Source: Saprospiraceae bacterium (GTDB lineage Bacteria > Bacteroidota > Bacteroidia > Chitinophagales > Saprospiraceae). Taken from it: 64,000 bases of DNA. The position numbers and the translations under genes are program-made. Positions 53,617-63,512 of the stretch are shown piece by piece; within the stretch, counting starts at the first letter, position 1; each line of letters starts with the position of its first letter. The notes beneath the pieces are model-generated. The model saw only the letters and a list, made by a program, of their open reading frames with translations. It made no database searches and was not told the DNA's origin. The stretch lies in NCBI GenBank assembly GCA_016711125.1, contig JADJTQ010000009.1:1-64000 (forward strand), given 5' to 3'.

Positions 53617-56600
53617 ATAAAATGTGTTCGAATAGAGAATTGATAATCAAGGCATATAGATTGACATGCTCGCTTATGCTCATGGCGGTATTGTCAATGT
53701 CTTGCGATCAGAACAAAATAAATTATGAGAATGGTGCAGTTCCACCGGAAAAAGGGCTAGAGACGTATGACTTAGCGGATGGCTTCCATATGGAGTTATT
53801 TGCCAGCGAACCATTGATCTCCGATCCTGTCGATATGGCGATTGACGAGAACGGAGTGATGTATGTTGTAGAGATGTCGGGCTATCCGCTCGACGATAGC
53901 CATACAGGAAAGATCAAAATATTGAAAGACAAAGACGGTGATGGGGTGATGGATGAAAGCATCTTGTTTGCGGATCAACTGTTGTTTCCCAATGGGGTGA
54001 TGCCCTGGAAGAAAGGTGTGATTGTCACAGATGCACCTCACGTGTTGTATCTAGAAGATGTGAACGGAGATGGTCGCTCGGACTTGCGGGACACTATCTT
54101 AACAGGGTTTTCCCTATCCAATCCACACGTCAATGTGAACAATCCCATATATGGGTTGGACAATTGGATTTACCTGTCCCATTTTGGCCGAATAGGCACT
54201 CGGAAATACGAAGATGAATTTGGAGACCAGGGAGAGGAAATACGGTTTTGGGACGAGGAGGATGGTCCACATTTACCGCCAAACGCGAATAGCAAGAATG
54301 TGCGGTTTAAGACGGATGGAGAGAGTCTGGAGATGTTGTCTGAGAAAGGGCAATTTGGACACACTTTTGATGAATGGGGGCATCATTTTCTCACCCACAA
54401 TCAGAACCATATTTATGAGGAAGTGATTAATCACCGCTATTTGAATCGCAATCCCAATGTGGTCATAACTCAAGCGACTGAGGATGTCTCCGATCATGGT
54501 AATTCCGCAGAAGTTTTTCAAATAACGATAAATAAGGACAGGCAACTATTCACACCTGTTGGATTGATGACCTCCAGCAGTGGACTGATTTATTATGCGG
54601 GTGGCTTATTCCCACCACCATATGATCAGGCTATCACATTTGTATGTGAATCGGTCAGCAATCTGGTTCATTCAGATCGGCTCACCGACAACGGAGCTAC
54701 CTATGGAGCGAGTCGAATCGAAGACAGGAAGGAATTTTTGGCCTCGCGTGATTCCTGGGCTCGTCCTGTGAATATGTATATTGGTCCGGATGGTGCATTA
54801 TATGTACTGGATTACTATCGCCGCATCATTGAACATCCGGAGTGGATGTCAGATGAGGCAATTGAGAGTGGAGATTTATATGATGGTCACAATATGGGAC
54901 GAATATACCGGATCAGTCCCCAAGGCATACCACCAGCGCAATGGACGAAAGGGCTGGATCTGGGCAAGAGCACAAGTGTGGAATTAGTCAAATATCTAAG
55001 TGACCGCAACCGATGGTGGAGGAGTAATGCACAGCGATTGCTTGTCGATCGAAAAGATCAATCAATAGTACCTGTTTTGGAGAAAGAGGTAAGACAGAGT
55101 GCGACTGAGTGGGGTCGTTTACATGCTTTATGGACATTGGAAGGAATGGGCGAATTGAAAATGGAAGATATTCTGACCGGCTTACAGGATCGATCTGCAG
55201 GGATCCGGGAAAATGCCATGCGATTGGCAGAACGTTATTTGGATGAAAGCCAGGAAATGCAAAAATCGTTATATCGGATGGTTGGTGATCCCTCCGAAAA
55301 GGTGCGCTTTCAATTGCTCAGTACTTTGGGAGATTTGGACAACGAAGAGGCGAAATCCGCAAGAGAAAAAATACTATTTGATGATATAGAAGATAAATGG
55401 GTTCAATGGTCTGCCTTGACAGCAAAGAGGCTGGATGTGGAAAGTTTGCTAAAAGAAACGATAACAAGAAGAGGCTCCCAATTTGTCGAGCCCGGCCAGG
55501 AGGCGACTTCAAAATATGATTCTTTCATAAGTAAACCGGCAGAAATGTTGGGCGCCAGTAAAGATAAAAATCGGATTATATCCTTACTTGGTAGGGGAAT
55601 GACCGGACAGTCCAAAGACCCAGTGGCCCTTCAGTCTGCTATCTTAAAAGGACTAGCCATAGGACTACGCCGAAATAAAGATAAAAAGCTCATTTTGGCA
55701 CCAGAGATCCCAAAAATGATCAAGGCATTTTTTGAACAACGTTCTGATGTGGTCCGGGGTTATACTCTGGAAGTATTAGAAGAATTAAATGGCCAGTCAT
55801 CATCTGCGATACAGAACTCGATGAATCGAGCCATATCAGAAGGCCAAAAAGATAATTATCCCGCCAACTATCGATCTCAGATGTTGAAGTTTTTGGGTTT
55901 AGGAGATTTGTCCCCATACGAATCTGAAATCAAAGCATTTATAAATCCAGGGGAAGACCCATTGGTTCAAATAACCGCCTTGGAAGTATTTGGCAAGATA
56001 CCGGGAACAGCAGTCACTGAATATGTTTTAAAACACTGGGGTGAGATGACGCCCAAGGTGCGGGATGAAGCCCTGAATACGTTTATGAGCGAAAAGGCGC
56101 GGGTTGCCATGTTGCTTATGGCACTGGAAGAAGGTGATATTTCTAAAACCGAGCTAGGCTGGTCTCGAACAGTCCAACTAAACCAATATCATGATGAAGC
56201 ACTTAGAAAACGGGCTCGTGCTTATCTGGCAGAAGACAAGATCGGAGATGTGATAGCGAGCTACCAATCATCACTGGAAACATCGGGAGATAGGGTAAGG
56301 GGTCTGAATGTATATAAGGCAAACTGCGCCTTATGTCATCAGGTACGGGGAGAGCTGGGTGTCGCATTTGGGCCGGACTTGGGAACGGTGCATAATTGGG
56401 AGGCGAAGGCCCTGATGGCTAATATCCTTGATCCGGCTATGGCTATTGCACCGGGGTATGATTTGTGGCAAATAGAAATGGGGAATGGAGATAAAGTGCT
56501 TGGGGTGATTAGTAGTGAGACTTCCAATGCGATTGAACTTAAAATGGGTCCGGAATCCCAAAAGGTGGTTAACCGGCAGGAGATAAAGAGTATACAATCC

Positions 56601-56699
56601 ATTCTGGGCATATCGTTGATGCCAGGTTTTGGAGGGGTGCTGAGTAAGGAAGAGATGGCAGATTTGATAGCATATTTAGGAAATAGTCAACAAATATAG
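53613..56699 (+). CDS. PVC-type haem-binding membrane-bound dehydrogenase-like lipoprotein
   Basis: 1028 residues. Lipoprotein signal LTCSLMLMAVLSMSC. Residues about 45-440 are the six-bladed propeller of the Piru_Ver_Nterm group (TIGR02604 type): FHMELFASEPLISDPVDMAI, DKDGDGVMDESILF, PNGVMPWKKGVIVTDAP, FGHTFDEWGHHFLTHNQNH and YIGPDGALYVLDYYRRII. A HEAT-like helical region follows (about 450-880). The C-terminus is a cytochrome c domain with CxxCH in YKANCALCHQVRGELGVAFG and the methionine region SLMPGFGGVLSKEEMADLIA. It probably oxidises a sugar-like substrate in the periplasm; the substrate is unknown. Coupled to the ceramidase-like gene. Confidence 0.9.
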   Translation: MNKMCSNRELIIKAYRLTCSLMLMAVLSMSCDQNKINYENGAVPPEKGLETYDLADGFHMELFASEPLISDPVDMAIDENGVMYVVEMSGYPLDDSHTGKIKILKDKDGDGVMDESILFADQLLFPNGVMPWKKGVIVTDAPHVLYLEDVNGDGRSDLRDTILTGFSLSNPHVNVNNPIYGLDNWIYLSHFGRIGTRKYEDEFGDQGEEIRFWDEEDGPHLPPNANSKNVRFKTDGESLEMLSEKGQFGHTFDEWGHHFLTHNQNHIYEEVINHRYLNRNPNVVITQATEDVSDHGNSAEVFQITINKDRQLFTPVGLMTSSSGLIYYAGGLFPPPYDQAITFVCESVSNLVHSDRLTDNGATYGASRIEDRKEFLASRDSWARPVNMYIGPDGALYVLDYYRRIIEHPEWMSDEAIESGDLYDGHNMGRIYRISPQGIPPAQWTKGLDLGKSTSVELVKYLSDRNRWWRSNAQRLLVDRKDQSIVPVLEKEVRQSATEWGRLHALWTLEGMGELKMEDILTGLQDRSAGIRENAMRLAERYLDESQEMQKSLYRMVGDPSEKVRFQLLSTLGDLDNEEAKSAREKILFDDIEDKWVQWSALTAKRLDVESLLKETITRRGSQFVEPGQEATSKYDSFISKPAEMLGASKDKNRIISLLGRGMTGQSKDPVALQSAILKGLAIGLRRNKDKKLILAPEIPKMIKAFFEQRSDVVRGYTLEVLEELNGQSSSAIQNSMNRAISEGQKDNYPANYRSQMLKFLGLGDLSPYESEIKAFINPGEDPLVQITALEVFGKIPGTAVTEYVLKHWGEMTPKVRDEALNTFMSEKARVAMLLMALEEGDISKTELGWSRTVQLNQYHDEALRKRARAYLAEDKIGDVIASYQSSLETSGDRVRGLNVYKANCALCHQVRGELGVAFGPDLGTVHNWEAKALMANILDPAMAIAPGYDLWQIEMGNGDKVLGVISSETSNAIELKMGPESQKVVNRQEIKSIQSILGISLMPGFGGVLSKEEMADLIAYLGNSQQI

Positions 56700-56957
56700 A
56701 GACTGAATGCTGCCTGTCTGAAAGCAAAGGCGCAGGGACACTTAAAGGACAGAATGGGCACTATCTTAATTGGTCTTCGGGCTGGAATCCTCGGTTTCCT
56801 CATCCAAGATCCACCCAATCTCAGGTTTACGAGCTTAGTTCGGTCACGTTCTTCAGCGGCCCTAGTTGGAAGTCCCTTGAATCGATGACTCGTGACCAAT
56901 TGGCTAACCTATATCACACCGACCCATCCTATCTCCGTAAAGTAGAAACAGGACTTT

Positions 56958-59900
56958 TTAAGTTTCAATCAACACTTGAGCAGGTTTTAATGGATCCGCT
57001 CCAAAAGTACCCTCCAATTGTTTTAAATATGCGGCCGACTTTACTTTTTCAAGCCGGTCTCTAGCTTCATTTAGTCTTAATCGAACATCCAATTTCTCGG
57101 CGGCCTCGGCAAAATTCTTTTTGTTCAGAAAGTTTTCCAGGTATTCGATGTTTTTTGACCAAAGATCGATGTCTCTTTGCTGCTTAATGTGCAAGCGGTC
57201 TTTATACCATTGACTATTTAAGACCGAATCTCGCTGAAACATTTTGCGGATGTCGGGATGATGTCGGTCTTTGCCCAAGTAATTTCCTTCAACCATTATT
57301 TTGACCAGAACTTGTAGTGGCGGGCACAGCGCCTCAAAGGTACCGTCTCTCATGTAACCTTCAGCGGCCCTTTTTTGGGTAATAAAAAGGTTGTCGATCG
57401 AGGCTACAAATGTCTCCATATCTTGCAGTTCAGGCGACAACATATCGTCAGTAACCACGGCATCTGGATTGCTGAAGATGCGACCGAGAAAATGATGGAC
57501 AAATTTTCGGGTGATTCGATAACCTAATAGACTTGCATTAATTTTTCGCCCCTTATATTCAAAATCTTTGATTTTTTCCAGATAGTCGTTCTGGATCAGA
57601 TATTTGGCATTCTTTTCCTTAACCGACATCCGGCACCATATCTCGGGAACTAGCAAGCTGATATCATGGTCTATCCGGTATTTTGGTCCAATGTATCCTG
57701 CAGCGGACGAAAACCCATCATACTCGGTCAGGATATAAGAAAGAAATGCATTGTTGAGGTCAGCCGCCGGAAGCAGAGCATTAAATGGACCTTTTGTGAG
57801 AGCTCCCTCCGAGCCGAAGCCGGTGGTAGAGGGTGATTTGCCGGTAATGCTTGCAATAAAATCAATAAATAACTCAGGAAGTTCCTGATAGTGAATTGGA
57901 CTATACACGGCTAAAGGAGGTACTTTGTTTGCAGGATCTGCTGGATTGTTTCTTCTTCCCGTCAATACCGCATTTACCGGAAAATAAAGAGGTAAATGTG
58001 CTGGTATCTTCCGATTGAAGCGGGTGCGGATTTCAGCAAGATACCGCTGATCGGGATGTACGAGATCTGGCCGGGTCTGCAGGTAACGGGGGTTTTTGGA
58101 ATGTGCGCCATTAACCATTCGTGGCTCAGAAGGCACGACCAAATACTTGGGTTGATCGCCCTCCAGGAATTGACCAATCAGTTTTTTAACCGGCAGCGTG
58201 TAGTCTTCAAATCCAATGGTATCTTCCTGAATAGCCGTCACCTGAGTGCGGTTAAGTGGTTCGAAATTGGATATAAAACTGTTCGGGCTTGATAGATCCA
58301 GCTCAGCTTGCCGATCATATCCTTTGTGAATGCAATCATCCGGTCTTTGAAATAGGCGTGCTTCACAATTTTTAACTAATTTGACACTAGGGTTGGTGTA
58401 GTCCGGGTTAAGGTATTCCAGCCTCGAGGCAGCAAGTACAACCGATGCTGTTATATCGTCTTCAAATTGCACTTTTTGTGCAGCGGCAAAATCCTTGCGA
58501 AGTTGAAATATGCGCCATGAGTGATCAGGGTCGCGACCGACACGGAGGTAAAATGACTGTAATTTTCGATTATTGTACTTTAATTCATTTCCAGGCATTC
58601 CGTTTATCCGGTCTACTGTAAAATATTCCCGCCAATCAGTACCCCATTGCTGATCATAGTTTCTTTTGATGACATAGATAAGATCTTTGATCCTCTGGGG
58701 TATGGATGATAACCAGCGATTATATTCCGGGGAGTAATCATCAGAGGGGGTAAATAATTTGATCACCGATCCCAATGAACGTTCATTGCTAAGAATTGGG
58801 CGCGAAGGTCTTGGGTCTGCATAGGGCCGGCTCCAGCGACCGGAGAAATCCCTTTTCAATATTTCGTCAACGGTATCAAAATCTTCTTTAATGTCTGCCA
58901 CGATGACCGTGCCCTCAATCATGGCATCTTGAATCGACTTGGATATTTCCGATTTACCTCCACCCGATACAGTGCATGGTTTATGGCATAAGGTACCTTC
59001 GGCCACAGTACCGATCAACCGCCATTTTGAACCCTGGATGTGCTTTTTCATCTCAACCTTAAATCCGGTTGGAAGAACATAATGCTTGTTGGGCAATAAC
59101 TTAAGACTCCGATCCATGCCATTTGATTCCCACCGGATGGTTTGACCGATTAGTTTAAAATGGGCATTTTCTGGAATATAGTATATGTTCGTATGAGTCC
59201 TGTCAATACCATATCCCTCTGCCTGCAGATCCATTAGATCACGATAGCGCTCAAGCATGGAGGCAAAGGTCATTTCATGGTCTAGTTGACCCTCATCACT
59301 CTGAAATTCTTCACCGAGGTCATAGCTGGGAAATGCAATGGCGCCACCAGCATGTTCTTCCTCACAGAGCCCATAAAGATTGGCAGAAAAGCTTATCTGA
59401 GTTTTTACTTCTTTTTTGCAATACCCATAATAATTATCTGCTATCAAAGTCACGATCACACCTCTTTCATCGCGGGAGGTAATCTTAAAAGCCCCGCCAT
59501 CATTATATTTTTCGGAGGGATCTCGCCAGCACATATCATCCCTTCGCTGCCTTTGCGAAGCATCATCATAATGGGGCAGTCCCAGGTCTTTTTTCCGAAG
59601 ATTGACTAGATGGGGAGCCAGAATGACACATCCTGTGTGTCCCGTCCATCCTTCGGCATCAAGGGCCGCATCATTTTCCGGAAGATGGGGATCACCAGCA
59701 TTACCAAAAATAGACTCTACAAAATCCAGGTTACTAACCATACTGCCGGGAGCAAAAAATCGAATCTCCATTGACTTTTCTTTGATCACTCCGGGTACTT
59801 CAGGAACAACGATTGGTCGTAGCAGCAGACCCACAAAAAGTTGGGCTTTCTCCTTTTGGCCGGCAGTAAAGGGCAACGTTAAAAGCTCTTTTGGTGGATC

Positions 59901-60434
59901 TAAAGCAGCCACCAATAATCTCCCAAAGGTAATTTTGGGTACTGCTTTTTTATCATCGGGTATTGGCAGTCCACCCTCGCAAACATGAAAAACGCCTTTA
60001 GTGGTGCGTCGGTCTTCCTTTGGATTGTGTAAAATGCCCTGACCGGTACGATAAGATTTGACGATATCAGTTTCATAACTATCAGCATCCGGTGGTATTG
60101 ACATAATCCTCGCCAGACCGTGACGATCAAGCAGAAAGGGATGTTCAGGCAAAAAGATCTGATCCTTACTCGAATCATCCTGTAGTAAATCTCTGAGATA
60201 CGCTTGTATCCGACTACCTATCGGTGAAAGATGACTTGACAACAAGCGTGCCTTCTCCTTATAATTATTCAATAGTGGCTTGGCAATATCCAGGAATTCA
60301 GAGATGTCATCGTCTCCGTAGTTATGATAACCAAGAGCTGCCAGTTTCAGGTAAATATATTGGATGATCTTAGATTCGTCAATCGTATAATCGGCTTTAT
60401 CAATGCCAGGTCCAAAAGTACGGCTCACCGTCAT
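56958..60434 (-). CDS. Pyrophosphate-type phosphoenolpyruvate carboxykinase (PPi-PEPCK)
   Basis: 1158 residues, single domain-like protein that matches, along its whole length, the PPi-dependent PEP carboxykinase of Propionibacterium and Entamoeba as I remember it. That enzyme converts oxaloacetate and PPi to PEP, phosphate and CO2, or the reverse. Diagnostic blocks are LHNPKEDRRTTKGVFHVCEG, SNLDFVESIFGNAGDPHLPE, TGHTGCVILAPHL, CHKPCTVSGGGKSEISKS (491-500 is the P-loop-like GGGKSEISKS), ISNFEPLN, and TGKSPSTTGFGSEGALTKGP at 864-883. It is unrelated in size to ATP- or GTP-type PEPCK (about 530-620 residues). Often annotated only as hypothetical. Stands alone on its strand. Confidence 0.87.
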   Translation of the reverse strand: MTVSRTFGPGIDKADYTIDESKIIQYIYLKLAALGYHNYGDDDISEFLDIAKPLLNNYKEKARLLSSHLSPIGSRIQAYLRDLLQDDSSKDQIFLPEHPFLLDRHGLARIMSIPPDADSYETDIVKSYRTGQGILHNPKEDRRTTKGVFHVCEGGLPIPDDKKAVPKITFGRLLVAALDPPKELLTLPFTAGQKEKAQLFVGLLLRPIVVPEVPGVIKEKSMEIRFFAPGSMVSNLDFVESIFGNAGDPHLPENDAALDAEGWTGHTGCVILAPHLVNLRKKDLGLPHYDDASQRQRRDDMCWRDPSEKYNDGGAFKITSRDERGVIVTLIADNYYGYCKKEVKTQISFSANLYGLCEEEHAGGAIAFPSYDLGEEFQSDEGQLDHEMTFASMLERYRDLMDLQAEGYGIDRTHTNIYYIPENAHFKLIGQTIRWESNGMDRSLKLLPNKHYVLPTGFKVEMKKHIQGSKWRLIGTVAEGTLCHKPCTVSGGGKSEISKSIQDAMIEGTVIVADIKEDFDTVDEILKRDFSGRWSRPYADPRPSRPILSNERSLGSVIKLFTPSDDYSPEYNRWLSSIPQRIKDLIYVIKRNYDQQWGTDWREYFTVDRINGMPGNELKYNNRKLQSFYLRVGRDPDHSWRIFQLRKDFAAAQKVQFEDDITASVVLAASRLEYLNPDYTNPSVKLVKNCEARLFQRPDDCIHKGYDRQAELDLSSPNSFISNFEPLNRTQVTAIQEDTIGFEDYTLPVKKLIGQFLEGDQPKYLVVPSEPRMVNGAHSKNPRYLQTRPDLVHPDQRYLAEIRTRFNRKIPAHLPLYFPVNAVLTGRRNNPADPANKVPPLAVYSPIHYQELPELFIDFIASITGKSPSTTGFGSEGALTKGPFNALLPAADLNNAFLSYILTEYDGFSSAAGYIGPKYRIDHDISLLVPEIWCRMSVKEKNAKYLIQNDYLEKIKDFEYKGRKINASLLGYRITRKFVHHFLGRIFSNPDAVVTDDMLSPELQDMETFVASIDNLFITQKRAAEGYMRDGTFEALCPPLQVLVKIMVEGNYLGKDRHHPDIRKMFQRDSVLNSQWYKDRLHIKQQRDIDLWSKNIEYLENFLNKKNFAEAAEKLDVRLRLNEARDRLEKVKSAAYLKQLEGTFGADPLKPAQVLIET

Positions 60435-60549
60435 ATCGTTATAATATTTAGATTGATTGGGTTACTTGTCTCGATTTTATACCAAAGAGCAAAATGTGAT
60501 TGCATCAATACCCTTAAAATACCCTTTAGCTTCCCAAATACGTTGGGCA

Positions 60550-60557
60550 CAAAAGTA
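60550..60557 (-). promoter_or_regulatory. Promoter -7 box TACTTTTG for the PPi-PEPCK gene
   Basis: Exact TAnnTTTG match on the minus strand, about 115 bases before the start codon; implies a leader RNA of roughly 100 bases. Confidence 0.4.
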
Positions 60558-60739
60558 CACAGGAAATTGAGAATGACCTGATAATAGTACAGGGATGACT
60601 CCGATTAATGGATGAAGAAGCAGACTCAATCAAGATCAGGTCTTTTAGTGATGCTGATCATGCAATAACTGGAAGATATCAAACAAATTTGAGGTTCTTG
60701 TTAAACTAGCTGATTTCTTAGGTATATAATGGCTGCTCT

Positions 60740-61123
60740 ATGACTAAGCGGGTAAAAGACTTTATGAGTACACCGGTCACCAGCTGTACCATTGAAGCGA
60801 ATGTAGGTAAGGTAAGAGATCTAATGCAGATGAAGGGATTTAGTGCCTTGCCTGTGGTCGATATACAAGGTGAGCAGATTACCATGCGGGGTATTGTCAC
60901 CTATCGCGATATCGCTGGGGTATATGATGATACGATTAATGTCCAACAGGTGATGACTCAACGAGTTTGGGCTATTCCTCCAAAGACCAAGATCGAGACT
61001 GCTGCTGATCTGATGTGCCGAAAGGAGATCCACCATTTGGTAGTAATTGACAATGGTCAAGTAGTCGGAATGCTTTCTTCAGCCGATTTTGTTAGTATCG
61101 TAGCGAAGTATCAGTTCTGCTGA
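60740..61123 (+). CDS. CBS-pair domain protein
   Basis: 127 residues forming one Bateman module: first CBS at about 5-65 (VKDFMSTPVTSCTIEANVGK, FSALPVVD) and second at about 70-125 (VQQVMTQRVWAIPPKTKIET, HHLVVIDNGQVVGMLSSADF). Such modules bind AMP, ATP or other nucleotides. No enzyme domain is attached, so it is a stand-alone sensor or regulator. It is divergent from the PPi-PEPCK gene with about 300 bases between. Confidence 0.9.
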   Translation: MTKRVKDFMSTPVTSCTIEANVGKVRDLMQMKGFSALPVVDIQGEQITMRGIVTYRDIAGVYDDTINVQQVMTQRVWAIPPKTKIETAADLMCRKEIHHLVVIDNGQVVGMLSSADFVSIVAKYQFC

Positions 61124-61705
61124 ATCAGCGCAATTGAATTGAGGCCAAAATTTGTGCTTTCACCCAGAAGGGTGTTGGAGTAGAAATTTAGTCTTCATAA
61201 AATCGGCGCCAGTGAGTACATCAACCGCCTCCCAGGTCTACTTCCTACCGGAGAGAAATAAACAGCATAGCATAGTTTTGTAAAACAGAAGCGGTTTTTT
61301 TAATCATATTTGCTCCCCGCCACTATTTTTTTTCTTCATATGCCTATGGTGCCGGTTCTGCCCTTGTTTTCGGGAGAGAAGGGAGGAAGTGACATAGTCC
61401 TCCTGAAGTTTACTTTCTGTTTCTTTTAAAGAAGGACCTGCCATTTGAATCGACTACATAAGGCAGCGATTCTAGATGGGCAGTAACATAAGCGGACATA
61501 ACATTAGGCTATGCGAAATAAGTATCTTTAGTGAGTGGCAAATAGGTACTTGGTTTCCTGGATTAAGCATCTGTCGATAGTTGCTCCAGAAATACTAATC
61601 ATTTTTGCGATGAAACGACGAGATTATTTGAAAATCAGAATTTCATGAATCTAACATACACTATCTTCGACAAGGTTGCTCGCCGTATAAGCTGCAAATA
61701 ATCGA
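61124..61705. other. Gene-poor intergenic stretch
   Basis: About 580 bases without a supported gene. GGAGAGAAATAAACAGCATAG near 61251-61271 weakly resembles the dispersed repeat. Minus-strand fragments such as DYVTSSLLSRKQGQ and MIKKTASVLQNYAMLFIS are open but very short, perhaps gene remnants; I recognise no family. Confidence 0.35.
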
Positions 61706-63370
61706 ATGAATAAAACCATTACAGACAAGATTGCAGTCGTCCTCCTTTTTATGCTGCCCCTTTTCGGTGTAATTGTTTCATGCTACCATGCCGTCAATAT
61801 TCCATTACTCGATGACTATAACTTTGTATTTGGTTTTTTGGAAAACTACCAGGGCGCCAATTCATTTGCAGAAAAAATGCATGCCATATTTGCGACGAGC
61901 AATCATATGATTTTTGCAACATTTAATTTGATTGTTTTATTGGATTTTACATTGTTTGGAAAAGTAGATTTTATTCATTTGATCTTTTTCAATAACCTCT
62001 TACACCTCTTATTTCTCTTCGTATTATATAGAATATTTCAGCAGGAGCAAATATCGGCTACGCATTTTATTCCCGTGGCTCTGCTACTTGCAGCCCCTAA
62101 TTTTGCAGTTCAGAATTGGGCTTGCTATACCGCCCATGTGTTGGGTGTTGTTTTGACTGTCGCAACGATATGGACTTTAAACAGGCCGGGAAAGAAATAT
62201 TTTTGGGGTGCTATCTTCCTGGCAATCCTTGCAGTATTGAGTGCCGGAGGTGGGTTTTTGGCATTTTTGGCTCCGATTCCTATATTGCTCACCCGGCATC
62301 AGCTTAGGGAGAGAATGATCTGGGGGACTTTTTTGACTTTAATCTTATTTGCTTACGCCTATTGGAGTGCGGCTGGTGTCCAGGAATTTGTAACGACGGA
62401 AAAAAACTCAATTAAGGTCACGACCTATGTGTTCAATTTGATCTTATTTTTTGGCTCCTTATTTAAAAGTATATATCAGGAGTACCACCTTTGGGCCGGA
62501 ATTTTTGGTGTTTTGATCTTCGGTGTTCTGACAGCAATAATTTTAAAGCGATTTCCTTTCTTAAAAATGCACCCCACACTCGCTAGCGGATTGGTTTTTG
62601 CACTGATGTTGGCAGCCTTGATTACTTTGACTCGTTCGCAATATGGACTTGGTGCTACCACAGCCTATCGCTACAGGTTGTATCAAGTCATTCCCCTCGT
62701 GTTTATCTATCTTTATATTTTAATTGACCAGGCTGAATTCATGCATAAGCACTTTTGGTCAATTATGTGTTGTTCTCTATTGTTTTGCGGATTCAGAATA
62801 CAATATAATCTAAGCAGGCTGCGGGCGCAGAATTGGCAATTAGAATCAGGGCTGCATAATTTTGTAGTTACCGGTGCTTCGGACCAGTTAAGTTATCATA
62901 CTCCCGCTAAAGCAGCATATTGGCTCAACCAGATGGGCCAGTTGAAAATATTTGAGCCCGATCAATTAGACGATTCTGGTCGTCCGGGAGTTGATTTAAA
63001 AAGGGCCGTTCATTTACAATCGATGAAATTAATCCTTGATAGTGCAGTTGACACGACTCAATATTATCAGCTAAAGGGATGGGCCTTCCCATCCTATAGT
63101 CCATCTGAGTCCTTGCAAATTTATGTATTTGTAGAGAGTGGAGCTCATCGGTATTATTATCTTGCCGGGCCCTTGTTAGAATCTCAGGTCCTGATGAGCA
63201 AGGCTTCAAGTGGCTTTGTGGGTCTCATAGATAAGAATGAAATAAGTTTTAGTTGGGATGAAGCCAGAATCGGAGTTGCATTACGGCATCCTTTCAGGGT
63301 ATTATTGCAGAGCATTTTCTGCCATAGTAGACCAACTAAAGCTAATCCACATCCTCGAAAGATACATTGA
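61706..63370 (+). CDS. Polytopic inner-membrane protein of unknown function
   Basis: 554 residues with about ten hydrophobic helices in the first ~370 residues and a soluble C-terminal domain of about 180. The start MNKTITDKIAVVLLFMLPLF and early acidic loop NIPLLDDYNFVFGFLENYQG between helices 1 and 2 resemble GT-C-type membrane glycosyltransferases, which use a loop aspartate, but no signature is certain. The last ~25 residues (FRVLLQSIFCHSRPTKANPH) look unlike the rest and could follow another single-base error near 63295. It is not linked to a sugar-export operon. Confidence 0.7.
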   Translation: MNKTITDKIAVVLLFMLPLFGVIVSCYHAVNIPLLDDYNFVFGFLENYQGANSFAEKMHAIFATSNHMIFATFNLIVLLDFTLFGKVDFIHLIFFNNLLHLLFLFVLYRIFQQEQISATHFIPVALLLAAPNFAVQNWACYTAHVLGVVLTVATIWTLNRPGKKYFWGAIFLAILAVLSAGGGFLAFLAPIPILLTRHQLRERMIWGTFLTLILFAYAYWSAAGVQEFVTTEKNSIKVTTYVFNLILFFGSLFKSIYQEYHLWAGIFGVLIFGVLTAIILKRFPFLKMHPTLASGLVFALMLAALITLTRSQYGLGATTAYRYRLYQVIPLVFIYLYILIDQAEFMHKHFWSIMCCSLLFCGFRIQYNLSRLRAQNWQLESGLHNFVVTGASDQLSYHTPAKAAYWLNQMGQLKIFEPDQLDDSGRPGVDLKRAVHLQSMKLILDSAVDTTQYYQLKGWAFPSYSPSESLQIYVFVESGAHRYYYLAGPLLESQVLMSKASSGFVGLIDKNEISFSWDEARIGVALRHPFRVLLQSIFCHSRPTKANPHPRKIH

Positions 63371-63484
63371 AAATTATCGTCGGGTCGAAAGAAATCGTCG
63401 GTTTCAGTCGACATTTTGGGCAGGTTTTGTCCCTTGCAGGAAGTCACTGTTTGTCGCATCAAACACCTGAAGCCTAAATTGCGT

Positions 63485-63492
63485 TATATTTG
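63485..63492 (+). promoter_or_regulatory. Promoter -7 box TATATTTG for the last TPR gene
   Basis: Exact TAnnTTTG match, 20 bases before the ATG at 63513. Confidence 0.5.
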
Positions 63493-63512
63493 GGCAAATA
63501 CACAACACAACA

